Notes: generated by a model not told the origin, from the sequence alone. A stretch of DNA of 64,000 nucleotides from Ursus arctos (GCF_023065955.2 NW_026623019.1:19824850-19888849), one strand, 5' to 3'. Counted from the stretch's first letter, positions 1 through 11,915 are shown. Numbers and translations: made by a program.

Positions 1-1418
1 CTATGCCAGTATCATACTATTTTTATTACGTTAGCTTTGTAATATAGTTTGAAATTAGGAAGGGTGATGCCTACAGCTTTGTTCTTTTTCAGGATCTTGT
101 TGGCTATTTGGGGTCTTTTGTGGTTCCACATGAATTTTAGGGTTATTTTTTCTATTTCTGTAAAAAAAAAAAGTCATTGGAATCTTGATAGAATTGTATT
201 GAATCTGTAGATTATTTCGAGCAGCACAGACATTTTAATAAAATTAGTTCTTTCAGTACATGCACACAAGATATCTTTCCATTTGTGCCTTCTTCAATTT
301 TTTTAACAAATGTATTATAGTTTTCAATGTACAGGTCTTTTACATCCTTGAGTAAATTTATTCCTCAGAATTTTATTGCTTTCGATGCTATTGTAAATGG
401 GATTTTTTTCCCTTTCATTTTCAGATAATTCATTGTTAGGGTATAGAAATGTAAAGGATATTTGTATGTTGATTATTCTACAACTTTACTGAATCTATTA
501 GTTCTAACAGCTTTTTGGTTGAGTCTTTAGGATTTTCTCTATATAGGATAGGGTCATCTGCAAATAGAGACTATTTTACTTCTTCCTTTCTGATTTGGGT
601 GTCTTTTATTTATTTTTCTTGCTTGATTGCTCCGGCTAGGACCTCCAGTACTATGTTGAATAGGAGTGGTGAGAGTGGGCATCCTTATCTTATTCCTTAT
701 CTTAGCGGTAAAGCTTTCAATCTTTCACCATTGAGTATGACATTAGCTGTGGGCCTGCCATATATGCCCTTTATTATATTGAATTACATTCCTTCTATAC
801 CCATTTTGTTGGAAATTTTTAGCTTTAATGGATGTTGAATTTTGTTGTATGTTTTTTATGCATCTATTGAGATGATCACATAATGTTTATCTTTCCTTCT
901 ATTAATGTGATGTATCACACTTATTTATTTGCATATCTTATACCATTCTTGTATCCCAGAGATGAATCCTATTTGATTATGGTGTATAATCCTTTTAATG
1001 TGTTGTTGAATTCAGTCTGCTAGTATTTTGCTGGGAATTTTTGCATCTGTATTCATCAAAGATATTGGCCTGTAGTTTTCTTTTCTTGTGATGCCTTATC
1101 TGGCTTTGGTATCAGGGTAATGTTGGCTTAATAAAATGAGTTTGGGAGTGTACCATCCCTTCAATTTTTTCTGGTGTTTAAGAAGGATGTTTAGATGTTT
1201 GGTAGAATTCATCAGTGAAACCATTTCTCCTAGACTCGTTTTTTGGGAGGTTTTTGATCGCTGATTCATTGTTCTTATTTGTTATTTGTCAGTTTAAATT
1301 TTCTGTTTCTTAGTGATTCGTTTTTGGTAGGTTATACATTTCTAGAAATTTATCCATTTCTACTGGGTTGTCCAATTTGTTGGTATATTGTTGTTCATAG
1401 TAGTCTCTTACGATCCTA
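1..1418 (-). mobile_element. L1 ORF2 fragment, inverted 5' part of an L1 insertion
   Basis: The minus strand reads as LINE-1 ORF2, the endonuclease/reverse transcriptase of the retrotransposon. The run goes from just upstream of the RT domain (near 1418) through RT to the segment after it that encodes the [12 protein letters not shown] motif (near 1-40). The complement of the ADDxxLY catalytic core lies around 540-570, and the following sequence encodes RQGCPLSP-like RT residues in decayed form. Many indels and stops make it a dead copy. It runs off the left edge of the window and abuts, in opposite orientation, the L1 3' end beginning near 1419, as expected of a 5'-inverted insertion. Divergence suggests an L1MA/L1MB-age element; the subfamily is not resolved. 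Confidence 0.9.
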
Positions 1419-1844
1419 AGTGCCCACTGATGGATGAGTAGACAAAGAAAATGTGCATATAATACATTAGATGCATTGTATTCAATACATACAATGAAAT
1501 ATTATTCACCCTTAAGAAAAGAAGGAAACCCTGCTATTTGCAATAACATGGATGAACCTTGAGGACATTATAGAAGTGAAATACGTTGGAGATAGACAAA
1601 TACTGTATGATCTCATTTATATGTAGAATCTAAAACAAACCAGGCTTGTAGAAGAACAGATTGGTGGTTGCCAGGGGTAGGAGGTTAGGTGGCAGAAATG
1701 GATGAAGGTGGTCAGAGGGTACAAACTTCCAATTATAACATGAATAAGTTTGGGGGATATAATGTACAGCATGGCGACTGTAGTTAACAGTATTATATTG
1801 TTTATTTGAAGGTTGCCAAGAGAGTACATTTTAAAAGTTCTTAC

Positions 1845-1875
<31 letters not shown>

Positions 1876-2030
1876 AAAGTAACTATGTGAGGTGATGAAT
1901 GTGTTACATAACTTTGTGGTGGTAACCATTTTGTATTATATACATATATCAGATCATTATGTGTATACCTTAAACTTACACCAATGTTATTGTCAATTAT
2001 ATCTCATTAAAATTGGAAAAAATAAAAAAG
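1419..2030 (+). mobile_element. L1 3' end (ORF2 C-terminus and 3' UTR)
   Basis: The plus strand starts in the last part of ORF2 (the CPxxDWIKKMWxIYTMEYY region, decayed) and continues through the typical L1 3' tail: aacatggatgaacc, tggttgccaggggtagg, and a terminal attaaaattggaaaaaat. It ends in an A-rich stretch near 2010-2030. A (CA)n tract at 1845-1873 lies within it. Together with 1-1418 it forms one insertion with its 5' part flipped. Confidence 0.88.
1845..1873. repeat. (CA)n microsatellite
   Basis: About 14 uninterrupted CA units inside the L1 3' UTR. Confidence 0.97.
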
Positions 2031-2881
2031 CCTTCCTCTCTGCATTTTAACTGTCAGCTGTTACTTCCTGGGACTGTCCTTTTATTTATCTCTGATGGCT
2101 AGAAATACAGCTTGCTGTCTTCAGTATAATATATTTTGGGAAATTAGATCATTGACTTGTTTTAGATTTTTGCATTAAGAAAGAATAATTATCTCTGGAT
2201 AGAATTAGAGATCAAACACTGCCTTTTAATTTGAGGGAGTTTTGTCTGTGTAGTGGTTTTCTTATTGGCTGATCCAGATTGATGATGTAATCATCATAAC
2301 AGGATGTTAAAATGGGACTCTCTGCATCTCAGTTTCAGTTATATAACCAACAACATAGTTGGCAAGGAATTTAATATTCCAATGTAAGGGGCTAGGTTAC
2401 ATACAATAAAAACAGATTGTGTAACTTTTTTTTTTCCTTTTAAGCTGAAGAGACTAAAAGAGAAGTTATAATTTGAGGAGAGAATTTTCTCTGTGGAAGT
2501 TGTCAGTGAGATAGGGGAAAGAATTTATTTCCTATCTTAGATCTGGTAGAGATGTTCTGATACCAGTCCCATGGAGCATGGGGGACTCACACTGAAAAAG
2601 GGTGAAGGGCAAGAAGGTGGCTAAATCAGGCTGTACAAAGTGGAAAATTACAGTTAAGAAGTCATTGTACTTCTTTCTACTGGCCAAAGGTGTGTTTCAA
2701 GGGGGTATAATGCTCGGGAGGCACCTTGGGATTGCCCAAGAGGGCCACCTAAAGAGGTGAGTAGGCCTCAGCAGACATAGCCTGATGGCGTATTAATGGC
2801 TGCTCAAAGCCTGAGGCAGGAGTCTTCTGGAGAAGATTCATTCATCTGCATTAGTGCAATTGCAGTTCAAGGATTCTCAAT
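2031..2881. other. Unassigned unique sequence
   Basis: No repeat family, RNA gene or convincing coding frame recognised. Composition is ordinary for intergenic mammalian DNA, with short pyrimidine tracts near 2428. Confidence 0.5.
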
Positions 2882-3370
2882 TGTATTAGTTTTTTTATTG
2901 TTGCTGTAACAAATCACCACAGATTTCGTATCTTAAACAGCACAAAGTTATTCTCTTGCAGTTATACAGGTCAAAAAGTCTAAAATCAAGGTGTGATCAC
3001 ACTATATTCCTTCTGGAGATTTCCAGAGAATAAGCTGTTTCTTTGCCTTTTCTAGCTCCTAGAGACCAGCCGAGGGAAGCTGCGGCTCTTTCCTGCATTT
3101 CCAAAGCCAGATCTCTCTCTCTGTCCCTTTTCTTCCATTGGCATATTGCCTTCTGTGTCTTGGACGCTACTGTCTCCTCCTCTTATAAGAACCCTTATGA
3201 GGACATTGGACTCACATGGATATTCCAGGATTATCTCCCTATCTCAAGATTCTTAATTTAATCACATTTTCAAAGTCCCTTTTACCATGTAGAGTAATGT
3301 ATTCACAGGTTTTGGGGATTCAGATGTGGATATCTTGGGGACGGGTGCTATTCTTCTGTCTGCCTTACCA
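2882..3370 (-). mobile_element. MLT1-type LTR (ERVL-MaLR), antisense
   Basis: On the plus strand it starts tgtattag and follows the reverse complement of an MLT1A-like LTR: gctgtaacaaatcaccac, cagttatacaggtc, the tccagctcct-like block, tcttataagaac, and attccaggattatctc, ending near cttacca. The tcttataagga block is diagnostic of this LTR class. It is a non-coding solitary LTR with no internal retroviral sequence beside it. A central piece seems deleted, since it is shorter than I remember the family to be. Confidence 0.75.
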
Positions 3371-4584
3371 GTGAAAGAAGGTAGCCCAAGAACCCACCAA
3401 AGAACCAGGAGAGGAAGAATCAACTTTAAATAGCACCAGGCTAAGAGAATCTTGGCACGAGCTCAAAACAGTAAAATTCAAGAAGACATTTTTCTGCTGC
3501 TTCCTGCCCCTACTTCTCTTTCCTTGACCCGAAGGATAAGAAACTTCTGTTGGCAAGCTGGGGAGGAGGAGAAAAATACAGGCTAGGGAAACAGAGAAGA
3601 GTGAATCATTTTATCCTACTGTCCTATTGTAAAATTCCCACCTAGAACCATGTTGAGTTGAGGGAGAATAAAGTTAATTATTATTGTGGAATGGACATTA
3701 TAGTTGGTGACTCAAAATTACCAGAGGATATTATTATTATCATTACTATTATCATCTAAGAGTGACCAGACAAATTATGCCCAGGACTCATCTAAAGATG
3801 GTAACAAATTGGATCCACAAAGTAGATTTGAATAGGCAGTGCCAGGGGGGATGGAGGTGGGAGAATTAAGCTGTTTCCTTATTGAATTTTGAAGGTTATG
3901 CTTCTTCAACATAATGGTTATATAATATAATATAATCCCAACATGCATTGTTTTATGCACATGAAAAAGCAGACAACTGAAAGATGACAAAGGTTATCAT
4001 GTAATCAGACAGTTGAGAAGACATTACTGTGAACTAGAATTCGATGTTTTAATTCCTGCACTTTCCAAGGCTAAGAAATGGTTTAGGTGGCAGGAAAAGA
4101 GAAAGAAAAGTGAACATAGAAACTATAGAGAAGTAATTGATGACAGTGCAAACAGAAATAGAAAAAACTGAAGTGGCAAGATATGGAACCACTGATAGCC
4201 ATATAGAGTGACAGTGAAGTACAGAAATTGCCACTGGGGAAAAGAGGAGAAAATTTTTATAAATAAAAACAGAAAAATAGTTTGAGGACATTTAGTGAAA
4301 GGGCACACTTAAACACCCTTCAGATATTAAGGTCATATAACAAAGGAATGTCAATTAAATAATTCTCTCTTTTGACTGTTCTATGAAGAACCACTTGTCC
4401 CTTCATACCTCAATTATCTCTGAAATTTTCATTGATCTACAACACAATACTACATTGATGTTCATGATACCTTCTTGACCTCATAAAAAAGAAAAGTTTT
4501 TTTTTAAAGTATACCATTTTCTATTGCAGGAACATGAATAACATATTTTAAAAGAATTGCCATAAAAAATTCATATAAAAGAAC
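3371..4584. other. Unassigned unique sequence
   Basis: No recognised repeat or gene. A short TTA/ATC-rich patch lies near 3730-3760. Open frames here are short and lack family resemblance. Confidence 0.45.
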
Positions 4585-5105
4585 TGCAGTAACCAACCGC
4601 CAATATGGCGCTTAATGATCCACCTCCCCTGGAATTCTTGCTCTCCCGCATTGAATCAGGGTTTGCTCTGGGTGACCAATAGGAGTCATGATATATGATT
4701 TTGGAAGCTAAATGGCATTACAATTTCTGCCTTGGTCTCTCACTGGCTCTGGGGGAAGTCAGCTAGCTACCATGCCATGAGAATATTCAAGTAGCCCTGT
4801 GGAGAGGTCCATGTAGAGAGGAACTGTGTGTGGTTCCCTTCTAATAGCCAGAACCAATTTTCCAAGCTGCATTTGAAAGAGCCCCATTGGAAATGGACCC
4901 TCTAGCCCCAGTCAAGCGCTCTGATAATTGCTGCCCTGCTCAATATCTAACTGCAGCCTCATACTAGACCTTGAGATGCAACCACCACATGAGCCACGAT
5001 GGAACCCTCATCCACAGAACTGTGAAAGATTATAAATGGTTGTTGTTTAAAACCACTATATTATGATAGTAATTTGTTACATAGCAATAAATAATATATT
5101 TACCC
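4585..5105 (+). mobile_element. MLT1-type LTR, sense
   Basis: The block order matches an old MLT1 LTR: tggcattacaatttctgcct, tctctcactggctctg, catgccatgagaatattcaa, tggagaggtccatgtagag, gaactgtgtgtgg, and a terminal ttgttgtttaaaaccacta followed by gtaatttgttacatagcaat. Solitary and non-coding, with edges set to about 15 bases. Confidence 0.75.
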
Positions 5106-5214
5106 TTAAAAAGGAAAGTCCAGAAATCAACCCAATCAAGTAGCTTTGGAAATACTTGGCCATAGATAAATTCATCAGCAACTGAATTTGCTATCTTCTA
5201 GTTGAAATTACTGT

Positions 5215-5400
5215 AAACTCCTAGAGCTTTACTTGCGTCCTTATCCTAACTCTGGCTCTAAGTGGCTGCTTGATTTAGAGCACTTTTTAAAACCTGTTTT
5301 GAGCCTTTTTTTTTTTTTTTGTGAAATAGGTTAATAATATCTGATACCTAATAGTTTGTCGAGAGGATTAAATATGACACAAATTTAAAGCCTTTGCCAT
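5215..5400 (+). mobile_element. MIR SINE fragment
   Basis: Weak match to the MIR core and 3' part (tctggctctaagtggct, then aggattaaatatgacac), interrupted by a run of T at about 5307-5321. Ancient and heavily mutated. Confidence 0.5.
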
Positions 5401-6559
5401 GACACAAAAGTCGTCTGAAAATGTTTCGTTATTTTTGCTTTTTCTAAAGCTTTTAGATTGATAAAGTCTTTGTTATAAAGACTGCACAGTGAGTAAAATA
5501 ATTTAACAGTATTGATTTTTAAAAAATTCTAGAGAACATGTTAACGGCCGATAGCTTTAGATGTTCTCAGTACATATAAACAATGCTTTTGGGTGAGATA
5601 GATTGGTCGTGTCTTCACAGTGCTCTTGGGTGCCAAATTCTGTTTATTAAACCGATTGCTATTTGGAGTGCTATGTGGGTTTAGAAGAAAATTTCATATT
5701 AATTGCAAGGAATGAGAGAAAATTTTCTCAATGTAGCTTCAAATGTTTGGAGGAGTATTACAAAACAATAGGAAACAGTCACTAATAAAATGATAAGTTC
5801 TATTTTGAAACACAGTAGTTTGATTAAAGGAAAGCAGGGAGGGAGGAAAGGACAGAGCTGAGCTGAAATCTATCCAAATCCGTGGCAGATGTGGTCTAAG
5901 GATTTAGGGAGCTTTATAATTAAAATCTTTAGCCTGCTGTGGAGATTAGATATTCACCTGCAGGTTTTCAGTGTTACTAGAGAATCTCTCTAAGTTTGTT
6001 CTCACCTTTGTTTTGCAGCATACATTACGTACACTTCCAAATAGTTAGCAAGCAGTAGGGTCTCTGCTCACTCAGCCTGTACTTCCTCAATCTTTGTATC
6101 TCCAAGTGTCCTAGAGTTGTTCTGAATGTTTTAGTTCCAAGTTAGGCTCCAAAGGATTTAGGTTTGGCCAAGCTGAAGTGAGAAAACCTGCCTACCTAAT
6201 CCAGGGCTGGCCCTGTTGGGTCCTCCTGAATTTGGAATTAGTTCTACGTGTATTCTGCCATGTTTCATGGCATCATTCAACCTTCCTGAGGTTATCCCCA
6301 TAACTTTGTTCAACTTTCAGCTTCAACAGACCAAGAATATGAAGACCACCTGCAGCTCATGTAATCTGAACTTGCCTGAAATTGGAGATTTTTTAAACTA
6401 CCAAACCAAAAGAGAATATAGAGGATAGGCAGAATTTATGCAATGTATTTTATCCCTAATAATTTACATCTGCTACCTCCTGCATGGATTCACTTTTATA
6501 TTCTAAGTACTTACATCTCTGCTCTTTTCATATCACATCTAGAAGTCCTGAGAGTTGAT
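5401..6559. other. Unassigned unique sequence
   Basis: No repeat or gene recognised. The longest frames (about 70 codons at 6216-6428) show no protein resemblance. Confidence 0.45.
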
Positions 6560-6675
6560 AATGCATATTATATATTTATATATGTTAAATATATAACACA
6601 TATCATATATTTATATATAATGTATATAAATATTTTATGTAAATATTTTAATGTGAATATATATATGCATTCATA
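6560..6675. repeat. AT-rich low-complexity tract
   Basis: Interrupted TATATA/ATATTT repeats, almost free of G and C. Confidence 0.85.
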
Positions 6676-6705
6676 GATATTTAAATATTAAGGTTAAAAG
6701 AAAAT

Positions 6706-6890
6706 TCCAAACTGGCACTGTGCAATATGGCAGCCACTAGCCATATGTAAATTAAATTACATTAAAAATTTGAGCCCTAAATTGCCCTGGTCTTATTTCA
6801 GATCCTCAGTAGTGGAATTCATGAAAAGTGCATATTTAGAACATTTCTATCATTACAAAAAAGTTCTGTTAGATGGCTATATTCTTAAAA
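6706..6890. mobile_element. hAT-type MITE fragment
   Basis: Begins ctgtgcaatatggcagccac and ends with tagaacatttctatcatta followed by aagttctgttagatgg. This is the paired-end structure of the common mammalian hAT MITE whose ends read ctgtccaata and agttctattggaca. The A/T-rich middle also fits. The exact MER name is not assigned. Confidence 0.62.
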
Positions 6891-7079
6891 AACAAAAAAC
6901 AAACAAACAGAAAACATGGTTCTAATCTAGACCTTTGAAGCTGCTCTGAAAAAGTACTGACTCTTCAGACTGTAGTCCATGACTCTTTTAGGAGAAAGTC
7001 GGATAATGGCAATGACACTTTCAACAAAGTATTCTTACGACAAGGGTGGTTTAGACCGTAACTGAATAGAAAAAATACA

Positions 7080-7166
7080 AAGGGAGAGAGAGAGGGAGAA
7101 GGAGGAAGGAAAGAAGGAAGGAAGGAAGGAAGGAAGGAAGGAAGGAAGGAAGGAAGGAAGGAAGGA
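7080..7166. repeat. (GA)n/(GGAA)n microsatellite
   Basis: A short GA-rich lead is followed by roughly 14 near-perfect GGAA units (about 7107-7165). GGAA arrays can bind ETS-family factors in mammals; any role here is inference. Confidence 0.97.
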
Positions 7167-8404
7167 GGAACTTTCTATGTGTTAGGGCCTTTCTCACACT
7201 AATACCATATTAAATTTTAATGACCAACACTGGGACTAAGTTTGTTTGAATCCAAGTAAAATACTCCCTCCTCTATATATTCAGCATCCTCCTTTGGGAT
7301 AACCCCACTAAATATTCTACTGGGTTGGTCTGTTAGGCTGTGACTGTATAAAAATAACATCATCTTATTGGGAAAACAACCAAAACAAAACAAAACAAAT
7401 GGTCATTCTCCTTGCTGGGTTACATCTTTGTGACTGTGCCAAGGGCAGTGAGCTGGTATTACTACTTGCAGGATGTTAATTAAGATAGCCCATGGATACA
7501 ATACAATTTTTCACACTCCTTATGTTCATGTAGACATGACTTAAAAGTTTATTTCTCTAAGTGGACATTTCTCTATAAGAGTGTAACTCTAAAATAATAT
7601 TCCTACTGCATATTAGTCACAGGAGTATGATATGATTTTGTGTAATTCATGATGAATGAACAGCCCAGGGAAATTTTTCCTTCAAGCTTCCCCGGATAAG
7701 CATAGTCTGAGCCTTATAGGTATATAAAGCACACATTTTTTTTATGAACTGGACATTATGATGAATTTCCTTTACCTTAGCTTTTATACCCGTGTAATTA
7801 TTCCACAATCTTAATACACCCGGGGTTAAGGATCTGTTTGCAGAACTTCAGACAAGGTTAGAGGACATAAACTTACAGAGTCAAATAAAATGTGCTGTGT
7901 GATGATTGTAACATGCGAAAAAGAACATAATTAGAAAAATATTTTTAAAAAACATTGCTTCTTAAAACATAAGCAATGACTGTGTGAGGAGTATGTTCCT
8001 GAGCAGTGTTAGGTCTGGGCAAAATTTTGGTGAAGGTGAAGACTACTTTCTAAAGTATTCTCTTTCATTCTTTTTAAAAATATTTTTTCTGAATCCTATA
8101 TTCTTTAATTAATCTCTCTTCCTCTGTCAAAAGAGGACAACTTTTTCAGGCTGCCTGTAATAGGTGACCCAGAACTTTTCATCTTTGTGCCCCAGTAATG
8201 GACATTGTCTCAAGGCTGGATCTTCAGTCTTCTCCAGTCACAAAAATGTTTATCCATCTCAGAAAACTAATCCTTTAGTTAAAAATATGACCCCTTCCAA
8301 ATGATGCTTCATGTTAACATTTGTCCTCAACTCCAGTTAATAATGTCAGATGTGGTAGAAATTTGTTAGGATCTTTCTTGCCTTGAATGTGATACTGGAG
8401 TGCC
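7167..8404. other. Unassigned unique sequence
   Basis: Ordinary A/T-rich DNA with a short (CAAAA)n patch near 7380-7400. No repeat family or gene recognised. Confidence 0.45.
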
Positions 8405-9242
8405 TATTCATTATTATTGTCTTATTGATATATAATTCACATACCATAAAATTCATCCTTTTAAGGTATAAGATTCAATGATTTTTAATGTATTCACAAA
8501 GGTTTAAAACCATCACCACTATATAATTCTGGAACATTCAGTCACCCTAAAAATAAACTCTACCTGTTAGCATTCTCTCCCTATTCCCCCTTCCCATTAT
8601 TCCTTAACAATTACTAATCTACTTTCTGTCTCAATGAGTTTACCAATTCTGGACATTTCATATAAATAGAATCATACACAATGTGCCCTATTGTAGCTGG
8701 GTTCTTTCACTTAGCAAGCATAATGTTTGCAAGATTTATCTGTGTCATGGAATGTATCTGTACTTTATTCTTCATTATGACTGAATAATATTCCATTGTG
8801 AAAGTATATCACATTTGTTTCTCTGTTCATTCGTTGGGTTTGTTTATTGTTCCCCCCCCAACTTTTTAGCTAATATGGATAATGCTGCAATGGACATTTA
8901 TGTACAATTGTTTGGTAAACATAGTTTTTAATTTTGGGGGGTATATACGTAAGAGTGAAATTTCTGAATAATATAGTAACTCTGTGTTTAACTGTTGAAG
9001 AACTGCCCAATTGTTTTCCAAAGATTATGATGGTTCCAGTATATTCATATTCTTATCAATACTTCCTAGTGTCGTTTTCATTTTAAAAAAATTTTAGTCC
9101 CATATTGAGTGTGAAGTGGAATCTCATTATGGTTTTAATTACATTAACATAATGATGCTGAGCAGTGTTTCATGTGCTTATTGATCATTTGTATATTTTC
9201 TTTGTAGAAATATTGATTGAAATCTTGATCATTATTATTTTT

Positions 9243-9437
9243 TTCTTTTAAAGATTTATTTATTTGAGAAAGAGAGAGAGAGAGAGGGTGGAGGAGGATA
9301 GATGGAGAGGGAGAGAGAGTCCTAAGTAGATTCCGTGCTGAGTGTGGAACCTGATGCAGAGCTCACTTTCAGTCTCATGACCCTGAGATCACAACCGGAG
9401 CCAAAACCGAGTCGGTGCTTAACCGACTGTGCCTCTT
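9243..9437 (-). mobile_element. CAN-SINE, antisense, nested in L1
   Basis: T-rich tail complement, then aaagatttatttatttgaga, a GA-rich block, ctcatgaccctgagatca, and a decayed tRNA-like head ending near ccgactgtgcc. The head is incomplete, lacking the usual ccacccaggcgcccc. Older CAN-SINE subfamily. Confidence 0.9.
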
Positions 9438-9480
9438 GTGACTATTTTTAAACTGGGTTATTTGGTTTTTTATGTTTAAG

Positions 9481-9604
9481 TTCTTTTTTTATTTTAGAGA
9501 GAGAGAAAGTGTGTGTGGGTGCATGTGTGGGTGTGCCTGAGATCATGACCTCAGCCAAAATCAAGAGTCTGACGCTTAGCCAACTGAGCCACCCAGGCAC
9601 CCCT
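9481..9604 (-). mobile_element. CAN-SINE, antisense, internally deleted
   Basis: Begins ttttttattttagagagaga and jumps to gtgcctgagatcatgacct, ending gagccacccaggcacccc. About 70 bases of the usual middle are missing. Nested in the same old L1. Confidence 0.88.
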
Positions 9605-9984
9605 ATGTTCTAATAGTTCCTTATGTATTTAGCTTCTACCAGATATATGATTTGCAAATATTTTTCTCCCTGCCTGTAGGTTGTCTTTTTACTTTCTTGA
9701 TGGTAAACTTTGAAGCACAAAAGTTTTTAATTTTGGTGAAGTTCAATTAATTTTATCTTTTATCTTATCTTTGGGCTTTTGCTTGTGGTGTCTAAGCAAC
9801 CATTACTTACTCAAGTTAATGAAGATTTATGGCTAGTTTTTCTATTAAGATTTTTTGTAATTTTGGCTTTTACATTTAGGTCTTTGATTCACTTTGATTT
9901 AATTTTTATGTATAGTTTGAGGTTCAACTTTATTCTTTAATATCTGGATATCAAGTTGTCCAGCACCATTTATAGAAAAGACTT

Positions 9985-10168
9985 CTTGGGGCGCCCACGT
10001 GGCTCAGTTGCCTAGTGTCTGCCTTTGGCTCAGGTTGTGATCCTGGGGTCCTGGAATCAAGCCCCGCATTGGGCTCCCTACTTGGCGGGGAGCCTGCCTC
10101 TTCCTGTCCCTCTGCTGCTCCCTCTGCCTGTGCTCTCTCTCTCTCTCTGTCAGATTAAAAAAAAGAAA
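9985..10168 (+). mobile_element. CAN-SINE, sense, with target duplication
   Basis: Starts ggggcgcccacgtggctcag, includes ggctcaggttgtgatcctgg (internal promoter B-box region) and a CT repeat, and ends in an A-rich tail. The 11-bp repeat agaaaagactt occurs at 9974-9984 and 10169-10179, marking the insertion into the L1. The open frame across it is incidental. Confidence 0.93.
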
Positions 10169-10289
10169 AGAAAAGACTTATCTTTCTCTATTGAAAATTT
10201 GCCTTGGAACCCTTGGCAAAAATTAATTAACCATAAATATAGGAGTTTATTGTCCAGACTATTACTGACTTGTTTTAATAGTCATCAAT

Positions 10290-10440
10290 CAACCTCATGA
10301 CATGGTTAGGTCTATATTTTCTCTACAGTTGCAATGACTAAGTCCTGAAAGGTTAAATTACTTACCCAAGTTCTCATGGATAGCAAGTAGTTGATCCAAG
10401 TGGCAACACAGATGTGGGTCTTTCAGCCACATGTCCTTTC
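10290..10440 (-). mobile_element. MIR SINE, antisense
   Basis: Shows the reverse MIR core: ctgaaaggttaaattactta, cccaagttctcatgg, tagcaagtag, ccaagtggcaacacagatg. Confidence 0.65.
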
Positions 10441-10816
10441 ATTTACCCCTTCACGTGTGTCAGGCCCCAACGATGAAGTTGTGGAAAGGGCATAGGACTG
10501 AGATATGTTGGGATAGAGTCGATTTTGCTGGCGTTTCTACATTTCTCTGCTAATCTAGAAGTAACATGACAAAATTTCTCTTCCAATAGTATAATAATAT
10601 GACAATGACAGAGAGATCATAACAGGTCACTGTTATCAAATTCCCAAACTTCCAATTCACCTGATGCCATCGAAACTTGAATCAGTTCAATTTTCTTTGA
10701 ACTGAGGTACTGTCTGTTTATTTAAAGCCAGAAACAAATTGATTTACTGCTTGGAGAGAAAGAGATACAGTTTATAAACATATATGTATAAAGATCCTGT
10801 TTTCAACTCTTTTGTA
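10441..10816. other. Unassigned unique sequence
   Basis: No repeat, RNA gene or coding frame recognised. Confidence 0.45.
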
Positions 10817-10834
10817 AAATTTATATTGTTTCTT

Positions 10835-11032
10835 TTTTTTTTTAAAGATTTTATTTATTTATTTGACAGAGATAGAGACACCCAGCGAAAGAGGGAACAC
10901 AAGCAGGGGGAGTGGGAGAGGAAGAAGCAAGCTCATAGCAGAGGAGCCTGATGTGGGGCTCGATCCCACAATGCCGGGATCACGCCCTGAGCCGAAGGCA
11001 GACACTTAACCGCTGTGCCACCCAGGCGCCCC
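10835..11032 (-). mobile_element. Young CAN-SINE, antisense, 18-bp target duplication
   Basis: Near-complete element: T tract, aagattttatttatttattt, gacagagatagagacaccca, gggaacacaagcaggggg, and a head ending ccacccaggcgcccc. The same 18 bases lie at 10817-10834 and 11033-11050. Little divergence from the arctoid-type consensus suggests a recent insertion. Confidence 0.96.
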
Positions 11033-11050
11033 AAATTTATATTGTTTCTT

Positions 11051-11450
11051 GATTCAATGCATGTTTTGCCAAAAAAACTCATTGACACTTAGAAAGGATA
11101 AACTCAAACTTTGTCTATGGATTGTTAGACACTAAATTTCTTAGCAGGGTTTTCTCCAGTCAATATATTTATAACGTTATCTTTAACAGCAAAACCCATG
11201 GCCTTACTGAAGCTAGGTAATTCTTACTCTTGCTGCAAAACTACAAATATGATTCTGACTTCAATATTTGCTAATAACTATTCCCTATTTATGGATATTA
11301 GATTCATGCTTAACACTAAAATTAGTTCAGCTCGAGGCATAAATGGACTACATTTGCTCCTTTTGTCTGTCATGCTAATTACTACCAATCTCTATAGACC
11401 AGTCAAACTGCCATTATAATCAGACTAAACAGTACATGTGCTTGTGTGCA
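11051..11450. other. Unassigned unique sequence
   Basis: No repeat or gene recognised. A frame of 73 codons at 11198-11419 has no recognised similarity. Confidence 0.45.
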
Positions 11451-11451
11451 T

Positions 11452-11492
11452 GCACACACACACACACACACACACACACTCTCTCTCTCTCT
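11452..11492. repeat. (CA)n(CT)n compound microsatellite
   Basis: About 14 CA units run straight into about 7 CT units. Confidence 0.97.
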
Positions 11493-11749
11493 TTCACAGG
11501 CTTAACCCAAGAATTACAGTTTTGTTTCACAATATTACAACTTTACTGAATGATAATGGATGTAAGAAATACTAAATACATAGAATGTTTTTTGTACAAA
11601 TCTTTAGAATGCTGATTTTAAAATTTATACTGCATTATTCTAGAACATGTATGTGGTTGTAATATTTCTAGATGAAATTTGACATTTACTATGACAATAA
11701 TAAGCCTATTAATGAAGCCCAAGGTGACTGTGTATGATATGAAGTGTTT

Positions 11750-11915
11750 CATTCATTCCCATCTTGGCTTCTCCATTTTCTGTGTAACCCTGGGCAAATC
11801 TGTTCCATTCTTCGTGGCTCAAGTTTTACATATGTAAAATTGAGGCAATAATTGCCATTTATATATTATTTTTTATGAAAGAATATCATGAGAATTAATG
11901 AGATTATTAGTTGGT
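11750..11915 (+). mobile_element. MIR SINE, sense
   Basis: Follows the MIR order: tgtaaccctgggcaaatctg, ctcaagttttacatatgtaa, aattgaggcaataat, then atgagaattaatgagatta. Confidence 0.65.

Larger units (their letters stand above)
8405..10280 (-). mobile_element. Old L1 3' half, antisense, split by three SINEs
   Basis: The plus strand follows the reverse complement of an L1MB/L1MC-age 3' end. It opens with tattgatatataattcacat, then accatcaccactatataatt, tttctgtctcaatgagttta, gaataatattccattgtg, and continues through ORF2 antisense to ctttgattcactttgattta and agcaccatttatagaaaag. It resumes after the SINE at 9985-10168 with ttctctattgaaaatttgcc and aattaattaaccataaata. Three CAN-SINEs (9243-9437, 9481-9604, 9985-10168) interrupt it, so the L1 is older than all three. 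No usable reading frame remains. Confidence 0.88.

Noticed and set aside
515..838. 107-codon plus-strand open frame
   Set aside because: It is the opposite strand of the L1 reverse transcriptase fragment at 1-1418.
2882..3370. LTR as possible marker of a retroviral provirus
   Set aside because: It is a solitary MLT1-type LTR; no gag, pol or env sequence accompanies it.
9985..10168. tRNA-like sequence with A and B boxes
   Set aside because: It is the head of a CAN-SINE, as are all similar heads in the window; no independent tRNA gene with a foldable cloverleaf was seen.
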